Source: Bacillus sp. FJAT-25509
GTDB taxonomy: Bacteria > Bacillota > Bacilli > Bacillales > Bacillaceae_G
Direction: 5' to 3'
NCBI RefSeq assembly: GCF_001420605.1
Contig: NZ_LJIZ01000003.1
Coordinates: 548,095-612,094 of the forward strand
Length of the DNA stretch: 64,000 nucleotides
Positions within the stretch are counted from its first letter, which is position 1, and each line of letters opens with the position of its first letter. The translations under genes were made by a program, and so were the position numbers. Shown piece by piece: positions 38,069-48,165 of this stretch. The notes below the pieces were generated by a model. That model had not been told where the DNA came from, searched no databases, and saw only the letters and a program-made list of their open reading frames with translations.

Positions 38069-38338
38069 TTATTTTTGTTTAAACATATTTGTTAATGATT
38101 GAAAATCTAATGGCATATTATTTGTAACAATTGCTTGAACGATTTTGTCTTCTTTTTCCTTAGAAACTTGACGACCTGTCATCAATGCAATTTGACGAAC
38201 TAGTTTTCTAACAGTTGCTTCATCTTTAAAGTTTGCATCTTTTACTGAATCAGCGACTTTAAAAATATCTGATTTGCTTACATTTGCTTTCTTTTCAATT
38301 TTATCGAAGAAACCATTTGGATTATTATTAGTCACCAT
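38069..38338 (-). CDS. spoVIF: Stage VI sporulation protein F
   Basis: An 89-residue soluble protein with the GFFDKIEKKANVSKSDIFKVADSV and LVRQIALMTGRQVSKEKEDKIV segments of the SpoVIF family. In B. subtilis spoVIF (yjcC) is needed with GerE for late coat assembly and lies elsewhere; many Bacillaceae have it next to gpsA as here. AGGAGG precedes the ATG. Confidence 0.88.
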   Translation of the reverse strand: MVTNNNPNGFFDKIEKKANVSKSDIFKVADSVKDANFKDEATVRKLVRQIALMTGRQVSKEKEDKIVQAIVTNNMPLDFQSLTNMFKQK

Positions 38339-38417
38339 TCAAACCTCCTTCTTTTCTATACAAATATGCTATGCAAAAAAAGAGAAATGGTGAAACGCCT
38401 ATTTTAGTCCATAAAAG

Positions 38418-38448
38418 AAAAAGCACTAAAACAAAGTTTTAATGCTTT
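38418..38448 (-). terminator. Terminator hairpin, copy A
   Basis: Arms AAAGCACTAAAAC and GTTTTAATGCTTT around AAA. It is almost identical to the gpsA terminator at 38607-38640. Confidence 0.7.
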
Positions 38449-38579
38449 CAGACTGCCCGTTAAACGCTCGCTTTCCTCGTTACTTCGCCAGTTGAGCGGT
38501 GCTCAATACCGTCTAGGGTAATTCCGCTCCTCACCAGGCTTCGCGCCTCGAAAGACAAGCGCTTGCAATCAGTCTGAAA
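38446..38579. mobile_element. 134-bp GC-rich element with perfect 10-bp inverted ends
   Basis: The ends are TTTCAGACTG (38446-38455) and CAGTCTGAAA (38570-38579), exact inverted repeats. The interior is clearly richer in G+C than the surroundings and has small hairpins (TTGAGC/GCTCAA, AGGC/GCCT, AAGCGCTT). It encodes no protein. It is flanked by two near-identical terminator copies. It may be a miniature repeat of the bcr/MITE kind; the class is not recognised. Confidence 0.55.
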
Positions 38580-38606
38580 ATCAGGTATTTTGTACTTTGT
38601 TTACAA

Positions 38607-38640
38607 AGAAAAAGCATTAAAACAAAGTTTTAATGCTTTT
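38607..38640 (-). terminator. gpsA terminator, copy B
   Basis: Hairpin AAAAGCATTAAAAC/GTTTTAATGCTTTT around AAA, 20 bases after the gpsA stop. Confidence 0.85.
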
Positions 38641-38660
38641 AATCTGACTATATAAATTAA

Positions 38661-39698
38661 TTACTCGGTAAGATCGCTTATATAGTTTGAAGTACTTTCG
38701 CCTTCATGTTTTTTTACACGAGACATCAGTGCATCAACTGCTAATTTAGGATTTTTATTTTCAAATAAAACTGCGTGTAATTCATTAACAATTGGCATTT
38801 CTACATTTACTTGTTTTGCTAATTGATATGCAGCCTTAGTCGTGCGAACTCCTTCAACGACCATACCCATATTATCTAGTACTTCGTCTAAAGATTTGCC
38901 TTTCCCTAATAAATTACCAGCTCTCCAGTTACGGCTATGGACACTCGTACAAGTTACGATTAAGTCGCCCATTCCAGTTAAACCAGCAAAAGTTTGAGTA
39001 TTCGCTCCCATAGCCTTACCTAAACGAATTATTTCTGCAAGTCCTCGTGTCATTAATGCAGCTTTCGCATTGTCGCCATACCCAAGTCCGTCAGTAATAC
39101 CAGCAGCAAGTGCGATAATATTCTTTAATGCTCCACCAATTTCTACACCGATTACATCTTCGTTTGTGTATACACGGAAATAACCATTTGAGAATAATTC
39201 TTGAACAATTTCCGCATCTTCCATATTTTTTGATGCCGATGTTACAGTCGTTGGATGTCTTAAAGCAACTTCTTCAGCATGACTTGGTCCTGATAATACT
39301 ACTACCGATTTTAAGAATTTCGAATCAATTTCTTCAGAGATCATTTCAGAAACACGCTTAGATGTGTCTGGCTCAATCCCTTTACTTGCATGGATGATCG
39401 TAACTTCGTTCATTAATTCATTATTTAATTGCTGACAAACTTCTCTTATTGCTTTAGTCGGTACAACAAGCAAAATATAGTTAGCCCCATTGATTGCTTC
39501 CTTTAAATTAACCGATCCCTTTAAATTTTGAGGTAAATTAATTTCCGGTAAGTATCTTTTATTCGTATGTTGTTCATTTATTTCATTTATTTGTTCGGAT
39601 TTATTTCCCCATAAAGTAACCGTATGCCCATTATCTGATAAAACCATGGCTAAAGCAGTTCCCCAACTACCTGCACCTAAAACAGCGATTTTTTCCAA
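38661..39698 (-). CDS. gpsA: Glycerol-3-phosphate dehydrogenase (NAD(P)+)
   Basis: Reduces dihydroxyacetone phosphate to sn-glycerol 3-phosphate for lipid synthesis. The 345-residue protein has the Rossmann [10 protein letters not shown], the PTKAIR loop, [23 protein letters not shown] with the catalytic Lys, and the [13 protein letters not shown] segment. TTG at 39698 is preferred: AAGGGGAGT lies just upstream, and an ATG at 39716 includes this site in its coding part. It follows der by 38 bases. Confidence 0.96.
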   Translation of the reverse strand: MEKIAVLGAGSWGTALAMVLSDNGHTVTLWGNKSEQINEINEQHTNKRYLPEINLPQNLKGSVNLKEAINGANYILLVVPTKAIREVCQQLNNELMNEVTIIHASKGIEPDTSKRVSEMISEEIDSKFLKSVVVLSGPSHAEEVALRHPTTVTSASKNMEDAEIVQELFSNGYFRVYTNEDVIGVEIGGALKNIIALAAGITDGLGYGDNAKAALMTRGLAEIIRLGKAMGANTQTFAGLTGMGDLIVTCTSVHSRNWRAGNLLGKGKSLDEVLDNMGMVVEGVRTTKAAYQLAKQVNVEMPIVNELHAVLFENKNPKLAVDALMSRVKKHEGESTSNYISDLTE

Positions 39699-39736
39699 AT
39701 CAACACTCCCCTTCATAAAGAATCCATATTTCGAAT

Positions 39737-41047
39737 TTAAGCTCGTGCACGACCGATAATCTTAATTGGAGATCCCTCGAAATCAAAAGCATCTCTAATA
39801 CGATTTTCTAAGAAACGCTCGTAACTAAAATGAAGTAATTCAGGATCATTTACAAAAACAACAAATGTTGGTGGTTTAATTGCTACTTGAGTTGCATAAT
39901 ACACTCTTAATCTTTGTCCATTATGTGTAGGTGTTGGATTCATCGCAATTGCATCCATAATAACATCATTTAGTACATTTGTTGGAACACGTAAACTATG
40001 GCTTTCACATGCTTTATTTATCATCGGTAATAAAGTTTGAGTTCGTTTCTTCGTTTTAGCTGATAGGAATACAATTGGAGCGTAGTCTAAGAATTGGAAA
40101 TGTGCTCGAATGTTTTCAATGAAATCATTCATCGTTTTTTCATCTTTTTCTACTGCATCCCATTTATTTACAACAATAACAATTGATCTACCTGCTTGAT
40201 GAGCATAACCAGCGATTTTCTTATCTTGTTCGATAATACCTTCTTCACCATCTAATACAACTAAGACGACATCTGATCTCTCAATTGCACGTAAAGCACG
40301 TAATACGCTGTATTTTTCCGTACTTTCATAAACTTTACCTTTTTTTCTCATACCAGCTGTATCGATAATGACATAGTCTTGGCCATCTTTTGAATAAGGC
40401 GTATCGACTGCATCACGTGTAGTTCCTGCAACATTACTTACAATTACACGTTCTTGACCTAATAATGCATTTACTAAAGATGACTTCCCTACATTTGGTC
40501 GTCCAATTAAACTAAATTTAATTGTCTCTTCATCGTAATTATCATCTTCTTGCTCAGGGAAATGTTTTACAACTTCATCAAGTAAATCACCTATTCCTAA
40601 ACCATGTGAACCTGAGATTGGAAATACTTCTCCAAAACCTAATGCATAAAAGTCGTAAATATCGCTTCTCATTTCAGGATTATCGACTTTATTAACGGCT
40701 AATACTACCGGTTTTTTTGTTTTATAAAGGATTTTAGCAACTTCCTCATCTGCCGCTGTAACACCTTCACGTCCATTTGTTAGAAAAATAATAACATCCG
40801 CTTCATCAATTGCGATTTCAGCTTGTTGACGAATTTGCTCTAAAAATGGCTCATCACCGATGTCAATTCCACCTGTATCGATTAAACTAAATTCTTGATT
40901 TAACCACTCTCCTGAACTGTAAATACGATCACGAGTAACTCCTGGAATATCTTCTACAATTGAAATTCTTTCTCCCACTACCCTATTAAAAATAGTTGAT
41001 TTCCCTACATTTGGTCGTCCAACTATTGCAACTGTCGGTTTAGACAT
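39737..41047 (-). CDS. der: Ribosome biogenesis GTPase Der
   Basis: Essential GTPase with two G domains that helps assemble the 50S subunit. The 436-residue protein has GRPNVGKST (first P loop, residues 8-16) with DIPGVTRD and DTGG, then GRPNVGKSS (about 183-191) with VAGTTRD and [10 protein letters not shown], and a C-terminal KH-like domain. AGGAAGG precedes the ATG. The der-gpsA order is conserved in Bacilli. Confidence 0.97.
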   Translation of the reverse strand: MSKPTVAIVGRPNVGKSTIFNRVVGERISIVEDIPGVTRDRIYSSGEWLNQEFSLIDTGGIDIGDEPFLEQIRQQAEIAIDEADVIIFLTNGREGVTAADEEVAKILYKTKKPVVLAVNKVDNPEMRSDIYDFYALGFGEVFPISGSHGLGIGDLLDEVVKHFPEQEDDNYDEETIKFSLIGRPNVGKSSLVNALLGQERVIVSNVAGTTRDAVDTPYSKDGQDYVIIDTAGMRKKGKVYESTEKYSVLRALRAIERSDVVLVVLDGEEGIIEQDKKIAGYAHQAGRSIVIVVNKWDAVEKDEKTMNDFIENIRAHFQFLDYAPIVFLSAKTKKRTQTLLPMINKACESHSLRVPTNVLNDVIMDAIAMNPTPTHNGQRLRVYYATQVAIKPPTFVVFVNDPELLHFSYERFLENRIRDAFDFEGSPIKIIGRARA

Positions 41048-41179
41048 TTAATTCATCCTTCCTAGCATAACTATGTACCATTTAAATCATCTAAATGAGT
41101 TTTAGTTTAGTATTAAAAATTGATTTATTTAAATAACTTATCTATTTTAACAAAAAACACGAGAAAAAACCAATACACT

Positions 41180-41854
41180 TCAACTTTTTAGTAATTTTCT
41201 ATTTTTGAGACTTACTTTTGATACGTAAATTACTATGAATTGAATTGCTGACAATAATAAAATAGACATTAATAATGTATCAAACCAACTTAAATCTCCA
41301 ATTATATATTTAAAATCAATCGACTTAAACGTAATATAATTAAAAATTTCTCCCTGAACTAGACCGATTGTTATATAACGAATTTTGTCATAATAGGATT
41401 TACTTAAAAAGAAAGTAAGTAGTAATACTAAAAATGAACTAATTATTCTCTCATCAATAAAAAAGCTTGCAGGATCATAAATCGATAGCAGTGTAACTAC
41501 ACTATATGTCATTCCTATAATCAAGCCTTTAAAGAAATGAACTATTTGCTCAATTAAATTTAATAAACTAATAAAGTAGCTTATGATAAAAATTATAATG
41601 ATATATGAAAGATTTATTTCAATTGAAAATAGATCAATTGTATAAGCTGAACAACTAATTAATATAAGCACTCCAGATAAATACAAGAAATTCTTCTTAG
41701 TTCGATCCCTATAAAACAAAAGAAATAAAACAATAATCCAAGAAGTAAATATAAATAAACTACCCTGCACACAAAAACCTCCTAATAGTACTAGTATGAA
41801 CAATTCATATTCAAAAATAATCAAATCGAAAAGAAAGTGTATAAGAAGTTGCAT
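41180..41854 (-). CDS. yphA: YphA-like sporulation membrane protein
   Basis: A 224-residue, very hydrophobic protein with about seven membrane helices and a basic C-terminal tail (KNRKLLKS). No catalytic motif is visible. It lies between ypzI/ypfD and der, where B. subtilis has yphA. The assignment rests on position and topology; the Leu/Ile-rich composition gives little else. Confidence 0.68.
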   Translation of the reverse strand: MQLLIHFLFDLIIFEYELFILVLLGGFCVQGSLFIFTSWIIVLFLLFYRDRTKKNFLYLSGVLILISCSAYTIDLFSIEINLSYIIIIFIISYFISLLNLIEQIVHFFKGLIIGMTYSVVTLLSIYDPASFFIDERIISSFLVLLLTFFLSKSYYDKIRYITIGLVQGEIFNYITFKSIDFKYIIGDLSWFDTLLMSILLLSAIQFIVIYVSKVSLKNRKLLKS

Positions 41855-41897
41855 TTAAAACGAATCTATAAATGAGATTTTTTTGGAGGTGAATCGA

Positions 41898-42035
41898 GTG
41901 GGAAAAGATCGTCAAGAAAAGAAACTTAAACAATCTAGAAGAGTTGAATCTGATCGAGATCAAAGCATACATTATAAAGGTGCTACACGTTTAGACACAC
42001 CTGAAGAGGCAAGAGCAGAAAATCAGCATAACTAA
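41898..42035 (+). CDS. ypzI: YpzI family small protein
   Basis: A 45-residue basic/acidic protein starting at GTG 41898 behind TGGAGGTG. The sequence GKDRQEKKLKQSRRVESDRD, followed by QSIHYKGATRL and PEEARAE, matches B. subtilis YpzI, placed near ypfD. Its function is unknown, perhaps in spores. It shares a bidirectional terminator with ypfD. Confidence 0.85.
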   Translation: MGKDRQEKKLKQSRRVESDRDQSIHYKGATRLDTPEEARAENQHN

Positions 42036-42048
42036 AGTGTTCTAAATA

Positions 42049-42080
42049 AAAATCCTTCAGCAAATGGCTGAAGGATTTTT
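42049..42080. terminator. Bidirectional terminator of ypzI and ypfD
   Basis: Stem AAAAATCCTTCAG/CTGAAGGATTTTT with A and T runs on both sides, between convergent genes. Confidence 0.9.
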
Positions 42081-42082
42081 TA

Positions 42083-43201
42083 TTATTTTTTAAATTTATT
42101 TAACTTATCACCAAGTAGTTCGCTTAATTGGAAACCACTTTCACTTGGTTGTACGTATTTAGCAATATCCTCTTGAAGTTCAGCTTCACCAGCTTCTTTA
42201 ATGCTTAATGATAAGCGTTTTTCAGTAGGATTAATTTCTAAAACTTTTACTTTTACTTCTTGACCAACAGTTAAGACTTCGTTTGGATTTTTAATATGCT
42301 TATCAGCAATTTGGGAAACATGAACTAATCCTTCAATTCCATTTTGTACTTCTACAAATGCACCAAAGTTTGTAAGACGTTTTACAGTACCCTCGATAAC
42401 CGCCTCGGCTTTAATGCTTGGATTTAATTGATCCCATGGTCCTGGCTGAATTGCTTTCATTGATAAAGCAATACGGTTTGTATCTGTGTCAATTGAAAGA
42501 ACTTGAACTTTTACAGTATCTCCTACAGATACAATCTCTTCAGGTTTTGTAACTCGTTTATGAGACATTTGAGATACATGGACTAGCCCATCTATTCCAC
42601 CAATATTTACAAAAGCACCGAAATTTGTTAATCTTTCTACTTTACCTTCAACGATTTGCCCAACTTTAATAGAAGAGTATGCTTGACGGCGATTTTCAAT
42701 TTCATTTAATTGCTCAACAGCTTTATGAGATAAGATTACTCGATTTTTTTCGCGATCTAGTTCTTCAATTACTACTTCAAGCGATTGACCAACAAAGCTT
42801 CCTAGATCTTCAACGAATTTTTTTGAAACAAGTGAAGCTGGAATAAATCCACGAACGCCTACGTCTGCAATTAGTCCACCATTTACTTGCTCTGTAACGA
42901 TTACTTCAAAAACTTCTTTACTAGCTAATTTTCCTTCTAATTGTTCCCAAGCCTTAACTGAATCTACGGCACGTTTAGAAAATACAACTGTATCTTCTTC
43001 AACTTTAATAACCTTTAATTCAATTTCTTGTCCAACAGTTAGCGCGTCACTTACGTTTTCGATATGTACGTTTGAAATTTCTTTTATTGGAAGAATACCA
43101 TCTGTTTTTCCACCGAAACCTACGATTGCTTGCTTATCTTCAATTTGTTCTACTACACAAGAGATAATTTCCCCAACTTCTGGCATTACTTTTTCAACCA
43201 T
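42083..43201 (-). CDS. ypfD: S1-domain RNA-binding protein YpfD (30S ribosomal protein S1 homolog)
   Basis: A 372-residue protein with four S1 (OB-fold) domains, about 10-75, 95-160, 180-255 and 265-345; the last two repeat the motif VEGKVERLTNFGAFVNIGGIDGLVHVSQ. Bacillus YpfD resembles ribosomal protein S1 but lacks two domains of the enterobacterial form; a role in translation is likely but not proven. The ATG at 43201 follows AAGGAGGA. It lies downstream of cmk. Confidence 0.92.
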   Translation of the reverse strand: MVEKVMPEVGEIISCVVEQIEDKQAIVGFGGKTDGILPIKEISNVHIENVSDALTVGQEIELKVIKVEEDTVVFSKRAVDSVKAWEQLEGKLASKEVFEVIVTEQVNGGLIADVGVRGFIPASLVSKKFVEDLGSFVGQSLEVVIEELDREKNRVILSHKAVEQLNEIENRRQAYSSIKVGQIVEGKVERLTNFGAFVNIGGIDGLVHVSQMSHKRVTKPEEIVSVGDTVKVQVLSIDTDTNRIALSMKAIQPGPWDQLNPSIKAEAVIEGTVKRLTNFGAFVEVQNGIEGLVHVSQIADKHIKNPNEVLTVGQEVKVKVLEINPTEKRLSLSIKEAGEAELQEDIAKYVQPSESGFQLSELLGDKLNKFKK

Positions 43202-43309
43202 GTCATATTCCTCCTTATGTTTTAAAAATGGATAGGCCAATTATGTATTATCCTCTTTTACCTTCTAATAAATAAGCAGAAAAGTCAAGAAATCTGATGA
43301 CTAATTCTT

Positions 43310-43990
43310 CTAAATATTTTTTATTTTCCCTTCGACTATCGTTAATATGTCATTTACGACATCATCAATGTTTTTTGAAGTAGTATCTAATGAGATTGCA
43401 TCATCAGCTTTTTTCAATGGTGAAACTTCTCTTTCTGAGTCAATTCTGTCTCTTGTCGCTATTTCTATTTTCAATTGCTCTAAATCACTTTCAAAACCAT
43501 TTTTGACATTTTCGATATGTCTTCTTTGAGCACGTTCATCTACAGAAGCAATCATAAAGATCTTAACTTCTGCACCGACTAATACATGAGTCCCAATATC
43601 TCTTCCATCCATTACAACCCCACCATTTACGGCATATTGGCGTTGTAAATCGACCATTTTTTCACGAACTAAACTATGTTTTGCAACAAATGATACGTTT
43701 CTAGTTACTTCTGGTGTTCTTATTGGCTCTGAAACATCTACATCATCGATGAAAACCTTTTGAGTCCCTTCTTCCGGGATTAACTTGATCGTAATATTTG
43801 AAAGTAAATTACTTAAATCCATCTCGTTATTGACATCAATATTGTTTTGGATTGCTTTAAAGGTTAGAGCACGGTACATGGCACCTGTATCTATGTATAC
43901 ATATCCTAATTTTTTTGCAACAATCTTTGCAACTGTACTTTTACCGGCAGCTGCTGGTCCATCTATCGCTATACTAATTTTTTTACTCAT
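43310..43990 (-). CDS. cmk: Cytidylate kinase
   Basis: Phosphorylates CMP and dCMP. The 226-residue protein has the P loop [14 protein letters not shown] near 9-22, the [10 protein letters not shown] motif, [11 protein letters not shown] and the RDRIDSERE lid segment. AGGAGGAC precedes the ATG. It is separated from ypfB by a terminator and followed by ypfD. Confidence 0.97.
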   Translation of the reverse strand: MSKKISIAIDGPAAAGKSTVAKIVAKKLGYVYIDTGAMYRALTFKAIQNNIDVNNEMDLSNLLSNITIKLIPEEGTQKVFIDDVDVSEPIRTPEVTRNVSFVAKHSLVREKMVDLQRQYAVNGGVVMDGRDIGTHVLVGAEVKIFMIASVDERAQRRHIENVKNGFESDLEQLKIEIATRDRIDSEREVSPLKKADDAISLDTTSKNIDDVVNDILTIVEGKIKNI

Positions 43991-44070
43991 AAGTCCTCCT
44001 ACATAAAAAAAGTGCTACTTCAATAGCAACCTTTAATCTTATCATGTCCTAAAAAATTAAAACAAATAAA

Positions 44071-44094
44071 AATAAAGCAGGCTAGCCTGCTTTA
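44071..44094 (-). terminator. ypfB terminator
   Basis: Perfect stem AATAAAGCAGG/CCTGCTTTATT around CTAG, between ypfB and cmk. Confidence 0.85.
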
Positions 44095-44127
44095 TTTTAT
44101 ATTACCATATGATTCCGACGAATTCAC

Positions 44128-44313
44128 CTATTTACCAATATGATTATATACTTCTCTCGTGACGTCCTTAGCTTTTTGCGTAACACCTTCATACAATTCT
44201 ATTTTGGTTAAATAGACAGAAAGACTAGGGAATGATAAGACGTATTGACTGATGACTAAACAAAATAACTGAATAATAATTAATTTAAATAATATTCGCT
44301 CGATTCTTTTCAT
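44128..44313 (-). CDS. ypfB: YpfB-like small membrane protein (DUF5359)
   Basis: A 61-residue protein with one N-terminal membrane helix (about 9-28) after a basic start MKRIERILFK, then a soluble segment with KIELYEGVTQ, the pattern of DUF5359/YpfB. Function is unknown. In B. subtilis it lies between ypfA and cmk, as here, although ypfA is not seen. It has its own terminator. Confidence 0.75.
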   Translation of the reverse strand: MKRIERILFKLIIIQLFCLVISQYVLSFPSLSVYLTKIELYEGVTQKAKDVTREVYNHIGK

Positions 44314-44410
44314 TTAAGATCATACCTTTTTTATTACCAGTATGATTAGATTCAAATAATTTTATACACAATTTTGAATTTAATTTTTAATTCATCAATC
44401 TCTTAACAAA

Positions 44411-44437
44411 TTAAAAAAACGTGCTAAGCACGTTTTT
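44411..44437 (-). terminator. ansA terminator
   Basis: Hairpin AAAACGTGC/GCACGTTTT followed on the minus strand by a T run. Confidence 0.88.
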
Positions 44438-44461
44438 GTGAAATGTATAGACAAGTAAAAA

Positions 44462-45430
44462 TTATTTAGAGAATCCTTCAAGAATGTCATTCACTTCGGA
44501 TGCTAACATAACAGTTAATTTAATTCTTGCCTTTTTACTATCATAATCTTTACCTAAAATAACACCTTTATTAACTAAATCATAGGCACTTCCGTAATAA
44601 TCATAAGTCGGATATACTTCGCCTTCTTCAGAACTAGTTGTGATGATTACTTTAACACCATCTTTAACAGCTTTTTCAATTTCTTCAGTCATATGTGGAG
44701 AAACTTGTCCTCTTCCAACGCCTTCAAGGACAATTCCTTTAGCTCCATTTTCAACAGCTGCTTTAATTAAATATCCTTTTGCCTCAATATAACATTTAAT
44801 GATATCAACTTGAGGTAATTCACATGTAATTTTGTATTTATCCTTTAATACCGGTTTTTGATAGATATGTACTTTATCGTTATCGATAATACCTAAGTAT
44901 CCGAATCCAAATACGTTAAACCCTTGAATATTAGATGCATGTTCTTTTTTAACATATTTTGCAGTAAAAATACGTTCATTAAAGACAACAACTGTACCGA
45001 CGTTTCGAGCAGATTCGTCAGATGCAGTATAAATAGCATGTCTTAAATTGATAAAAGCATCGGTACCTAATTCACCTGGTGATCTTTGAGAGCCAGTAAT
45101 AACAACTGGACGATCATCGTCAATTGTTAAATCTAAAAAATAAGCCGTTTCTTCTAACGTATCAGTTCCATGGGTAACAACAACCCCATCGATTGTTTCA
45201 TCTTGATAGTATTCTTCAATCTTATTCTTTAACAACATCCAATGTTCGAAGCCTATGTGCATACTTGGAACTTGGAAAAAAGAATCAACAATAACATTTA
45301 TGTCTTTTGGTAAATTGAGCATATCTGCAATTTCTTGTCCTGACAATGCTCCAGAATCTAACTTACCTGATTCTGCATTTGGTTTGCTAGCAATCGTTCC
45401 ACCCGTTGTTATTAATACTACTTTTTTCAT
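44462..45430 (-). CDS. ansA: L-asparaginase
   Basis: Hydrolyses L-asparagine to aspartate and ammonia. The 322-residue protein has both catalytic threonine motifs: TTGGTIAS near 8-15 and VVTHGTDTLEETAYFL near 85-100. There is no signal peptide, so it is cytosolic. It is a single gene between ypfB and bdr, with its own terminator. In B. subtilis this stretch instead carries ypfA, ypeB, sleB and prsW. Its neighbour gudB also feeds nitrogen from amino acids. Confidence 0.94.
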   Translation of the reverse strand: MKKVVLITTGGTIASKPNAESGKLDSGALSGQEIADMLNLPKDINVIVDSFFQVPSMHIGFEHWMLLKNKIEEYYQDETIDGVVVTHGTDTLEETAYFLDLTIDDDRPVVITGSQRSPGELGTDAFINLRHAIYTASDESARNVGTVVVFNERIFTAKYVKKEHASNIQGFNVFGFGYLGIIDNDKVHIYQKPVLKDKYKITCELPQVDIIKCYIEAKGYLIKAAVENGAKGIVLEGVGRGQVSPHMTEEIEKAVKDGVKVIITTSSEEGEVYPTYDYYGSAYDLVNKGVILGKDYDSKKARIKLTVMLASEVNDILEGFSK

Positions 45431-45511
45431 TTTAGCACCTCATTTCACATGAAATTATAACATTTTAAAATTCTTTAAGTAAACAGAAAACGGCTTGAAA
45501 ATCGTTAATAA

Positions 45512-45536
45512 AAAAAACGTAGCATCGCTACGTTTT
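45512..45536 (-). terminator. bdr terminator
   Basis: Hairpin AAAAACGTAGC/GCTACGTTTTT just after the bdr stop. Confidence 0.9.
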
Positions 45537-45553
45537 TAGTTTAATTAAAATTT

Positions 45554-46525
45554 TTATTTACTAGCTAAGTGGGAAACTATTAAGTCACCGTGAAAACGAC
45601 CATTTTCTATAAAAATTTCGTTTGCATTGTTTCCTGCAGCAATTACCCCTGCAATATAAATACCTTCAATATTTGTTTCCATCGTTTCTGGATTAAATAA
45701 AGGTCTTCCTGTTGTATCATCAACTTTTACGCCCATACTTTTAATTAATGTATGATCTGGGTGGTATCCTGTCATGGCATAGACAAAGTCATTCTCAATC
45801 TCAATTATTTGCCCTTCTTTTTCGTATACTACTGATGATTCTTTGATTTCAATTAGATTTGCGTTAAATTCCATTTTAATTGTTTCAGAACGGGCAAGTG
45901 CCTCGAATTCTGGTAGAACCCATGGTTTAATACTTGGTGAATAAGAGCTACCTCTATAAAGTACAGTTACATCTGCTCCACATTTTTCTAATTCTAGTGC
46001 TGCGTCAACACTTGAGTTTTTACCACCAATAATGACAACCTTCTGATTAAAATGTTTATGACCTTCAAAAAAGTAGTGTGAAACTTTACTAAGCTGCTCA
46101 CCAGGCGTCGATAAATAGTTTGGTTGGTCATAATATCCAGTTGCTACAATTACCGCTTTTGCTTCATAACGTTTTTCTTCACCGTTTATTGTAACGGATT
46201 CGATGATAAAATCATTTTTCTTACTAACTGTTTTTACCTCTTCATATGCATTAATTTTAATGTTATTTCGTTTAACAACATCACGGTAATATGCTAGAGC
46301 TTGGTGTTTTTTTGGTTTTCTACCTTCAATAATAAATGGAATATTTCCCACTTCTAATTTTTCACTTGTACTAAAAAATGTTTGATGCGTTGGAAAACGA
46401 CTGAGGGTATGGACAATATTTCCTTTTTCAATTATTAATGCAGATATCCCCTTATTTTTTAATGCTAAGTAAGCTGCAATACCACAGGGTCCTCCGCCAA
46501 TGATCAGAACTTCAACTTTTTCCAT
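45554..46525 (-). CDS. bdr: Bacillithiol disulfide reductase Bdr (YpdA)
   Basis: FAD- and NADPH-dependent reductase that returns oxidised bacillithiol to the thiol form. The 323-residue protein has two dinucleotide-binding motifs: GGGPCGIAAYLAL near 10 with the Cys14-type active-site residue of YpdA, and GGKNSSVDAALEL near 165. The C-terminal IYIAGVIAAGNNANEIFIENG matches the family. ATG at 46525 follows GGAGATG. It complements bshA and bshB1 at 12528-14390. Confidence 0.92.
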   Translation of the reverse strand: MEKVEVLIIGGGPCGIAAYLALKNKGISALIIEKGNIVHTLSRFPTHQTFFSTSEKLEVGNIPFIIEGRKPKKHQALAYYRDVVKRNNIKINAYEEVKTVSKKNDFIIESVTINGEEKRYEAKAVIVATGYYDQPNYLSTPGEQLSKVSHYFFEGHKHFNQKVVIIGGKNSSVDAALELEKCGADVTVLYRGSSYSPSIKPWVLPEFEALARSETIKMEFNANLIEIKESSVVYEKEGQIIEIENDFVYAMTGYHPDHTLIKSMGVKVDDTTGRPLFNPETMETNIEGIYIAGVIAAGNNANEIFIENGRFHGDLIVSHLASK

Positions 46526-46618
46526 TTGAAACATCTCCAATAAACTAGAGTCTTAGATTTATTTACTATTTCTATTTTACGTAAAATATTCAATTTGTCT
46601 AATAATAGCTAATCAAAA

Positions 46619-46650
46619 AAAACAAGGTGGATATTTTCCACCTTGTTTTT
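46619..46650 (-). terminator. gudB terminator
   Basis: Hairpin AAAACAAGGTGG/CCACCTTGTTTT with T run on the minus strand. Confidence 0.9.
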
Positions 46651-46666
46651 AACTTCAAATATAATC

Positions 46667-47947
46667 TTATACCCAACCTCTAAATCGGCTAGCTTCAGCC
46701 ATTTTACGCGCACCAACCATGTAAGCAGCTAATCGCATATTTACTTTTCTATTTACACTTGTTTCATAAATATTATTAAATGAACGTACCATAACTTTTT
46801 CTAATCGATCTTCTACTTCTTCTTCAGTCCAGTAGTAACCTTGGTTATTCTGTACCCATTCAAAGTAAGAAACAGTTACGCCACCAGCACTAGCTAATAC
46901 GTCTGGAACTAATAAAATTCCGCGCTCTGTTAAAATCTTAGTAGCTTCAAGAGTTGTTGGTCCGTTTGCAGCTTCAACTACAATATTTGCTTTAATATTA
47001 TGAGCATTATCTTTTGTAATTTGATTTTCAATCGCTGCTGGAACTAAGATATCACAATCTAATTCTAATAATTCTTTATTTGAAATTGTATTATTAAATA
47101 GTTTAGTAATTGTACCAAAGCTATCTCTACGATCTAATAAATAATCAATGTCTAAGCCGTTTGGATCATGAAGTGCACCATAAGCATCAGAAATACCAAT
47201 AACTTTTGCGCCAGCATCATGCATGAATTTCGCTAAGAAGCTACCTGCATTACCAAATCCTTGGATAACAACTCGTGCACCTTCTAATTCAATACCTCTA
47301 CGTTTTGCTGCTTCACGAATTACAATCGTTACACCTTTAGCAGTAGCTGTTTCACGGCCGTGAGATCCACCTAGTACTAATGGTTTACCAGTAATAAAAC
47401 CAGGTGAGTTAAATTCATCTATTCTAGAATATTCATCCATCATCCAAGCCATAATTTGTGAGTTTGTAAATACGTCTGGAGCTGGAATATCTTTAGTTGG
47501 TCCTACGATTTGGCTAATTGCACGAACATAACCGCGGCTAAGTCTTTCTAACTCACGGAATGACATATCACGTGGATCACAAACGATTCCACCTTTACCT
47601 CCACCATATGGTAAATCTACAATTCCACATTTTAAGCTCATCCAGATTGAAAGGGCTTTTACTTCATTTTCTGTTACATTTGGATGGAAACGGATACCAC
47701 CTTTAGTTGGTCCTACTGCATCATTATGTTGAGCTCTGTAACCAGTGAAAATTTTCACTTGTCCATCATCCATGCGAACCGGAATTTTTACAGTCATCAT
47801 ACGAACTGGTTCTTTTAAAAGTTCATACATTTCATTTGAATATCCTAATTTTTCTAACGCTTCTTTAATAACTACTTGTGTAGGCGCTAGTACATCTAAT
47901 TGTTCTTCAGTGTTGCTATTTTTCTCTGTAGATTTCTCGGCAACCAT
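46667..47947 (-). CDS. gudB: NAD-specific glutamate dehydrogenase
   Basis: Catabolic enzyme releasing ammonia and 2-oxoglutarate. The 426-residue protein has the active-site Lys in LPYGGGKGGI, the Rossmann GFGNAGSFLAK and the AAIENQITKDN motif. The B. subtilis 168 allele has a nine-base duplication giving Val-Lys-Ala twice; here the segment reads NEVKALSIWMSL with one copy, so the enzyme should be active. ATG at 47947 follows GGGGG. A longer open frame to 47986 lacks a site. Confidence 0.95.
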   Translation of the reverse strand: MVAEKSTEKNSNTEEQLDVLAPTQVVIKEALEKLGYSNEMYELLKEPVRMMTVKIPVRMDDGQVKIFTGYRAQHNDAVGPTKGGIRFHPNVTENEVKALSIWMSLKCGIVDLPYGGGKGGIVCDPRDMSFRELERLSRGYVRAISQIVGPTKDIPAPDVFTNSQIMAWMMDEYSRIDEFNSPGFITGKPLVLGGSHGRETATAKGVTIVIREAAKRRGIELEGARVVIQGFGNAGSFLAKFMHDAGAKVIGISDAYGALHDPNGLDIDYLLDRRDSFGTITKLFNNTISNKELLELDCDILVPAAIENQITKDNAHNIKANIVVEAANGPTTLEATKILTERGILLVPDVLASAGGVTVSYFEWVQNNQGYYWTEEEVEDRLEKVMVRSFNNIYETSVNRKVNMRLAAYMVGARKMAEASRFRGWV

Positions 47948-48165
47948 TGTAAACCCCCTAGAAATTTGAACTATGAAAAGATTCATTCATTCTGAAATTA
48001 GTATACAACTTTCCATCCCATTTTGAAAGTTATAAACACATAGAAAACAAAATATAATATTCGTTTAATGTAAGCGTTTTCTAAGGTCATTATACTCCTA
48101 TTTCCAAAATTTGAAAAGAAAAGAATGTGAAGAAATACAATATATTAATAAAAATTTACAAAAGT

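Noticed and set aside
46667-47947. The cryptic, inactive gudB allele with duplicated Val-Lys-Ala
   Set aside because: Only one copy of the segment is present, so the allele should be active.
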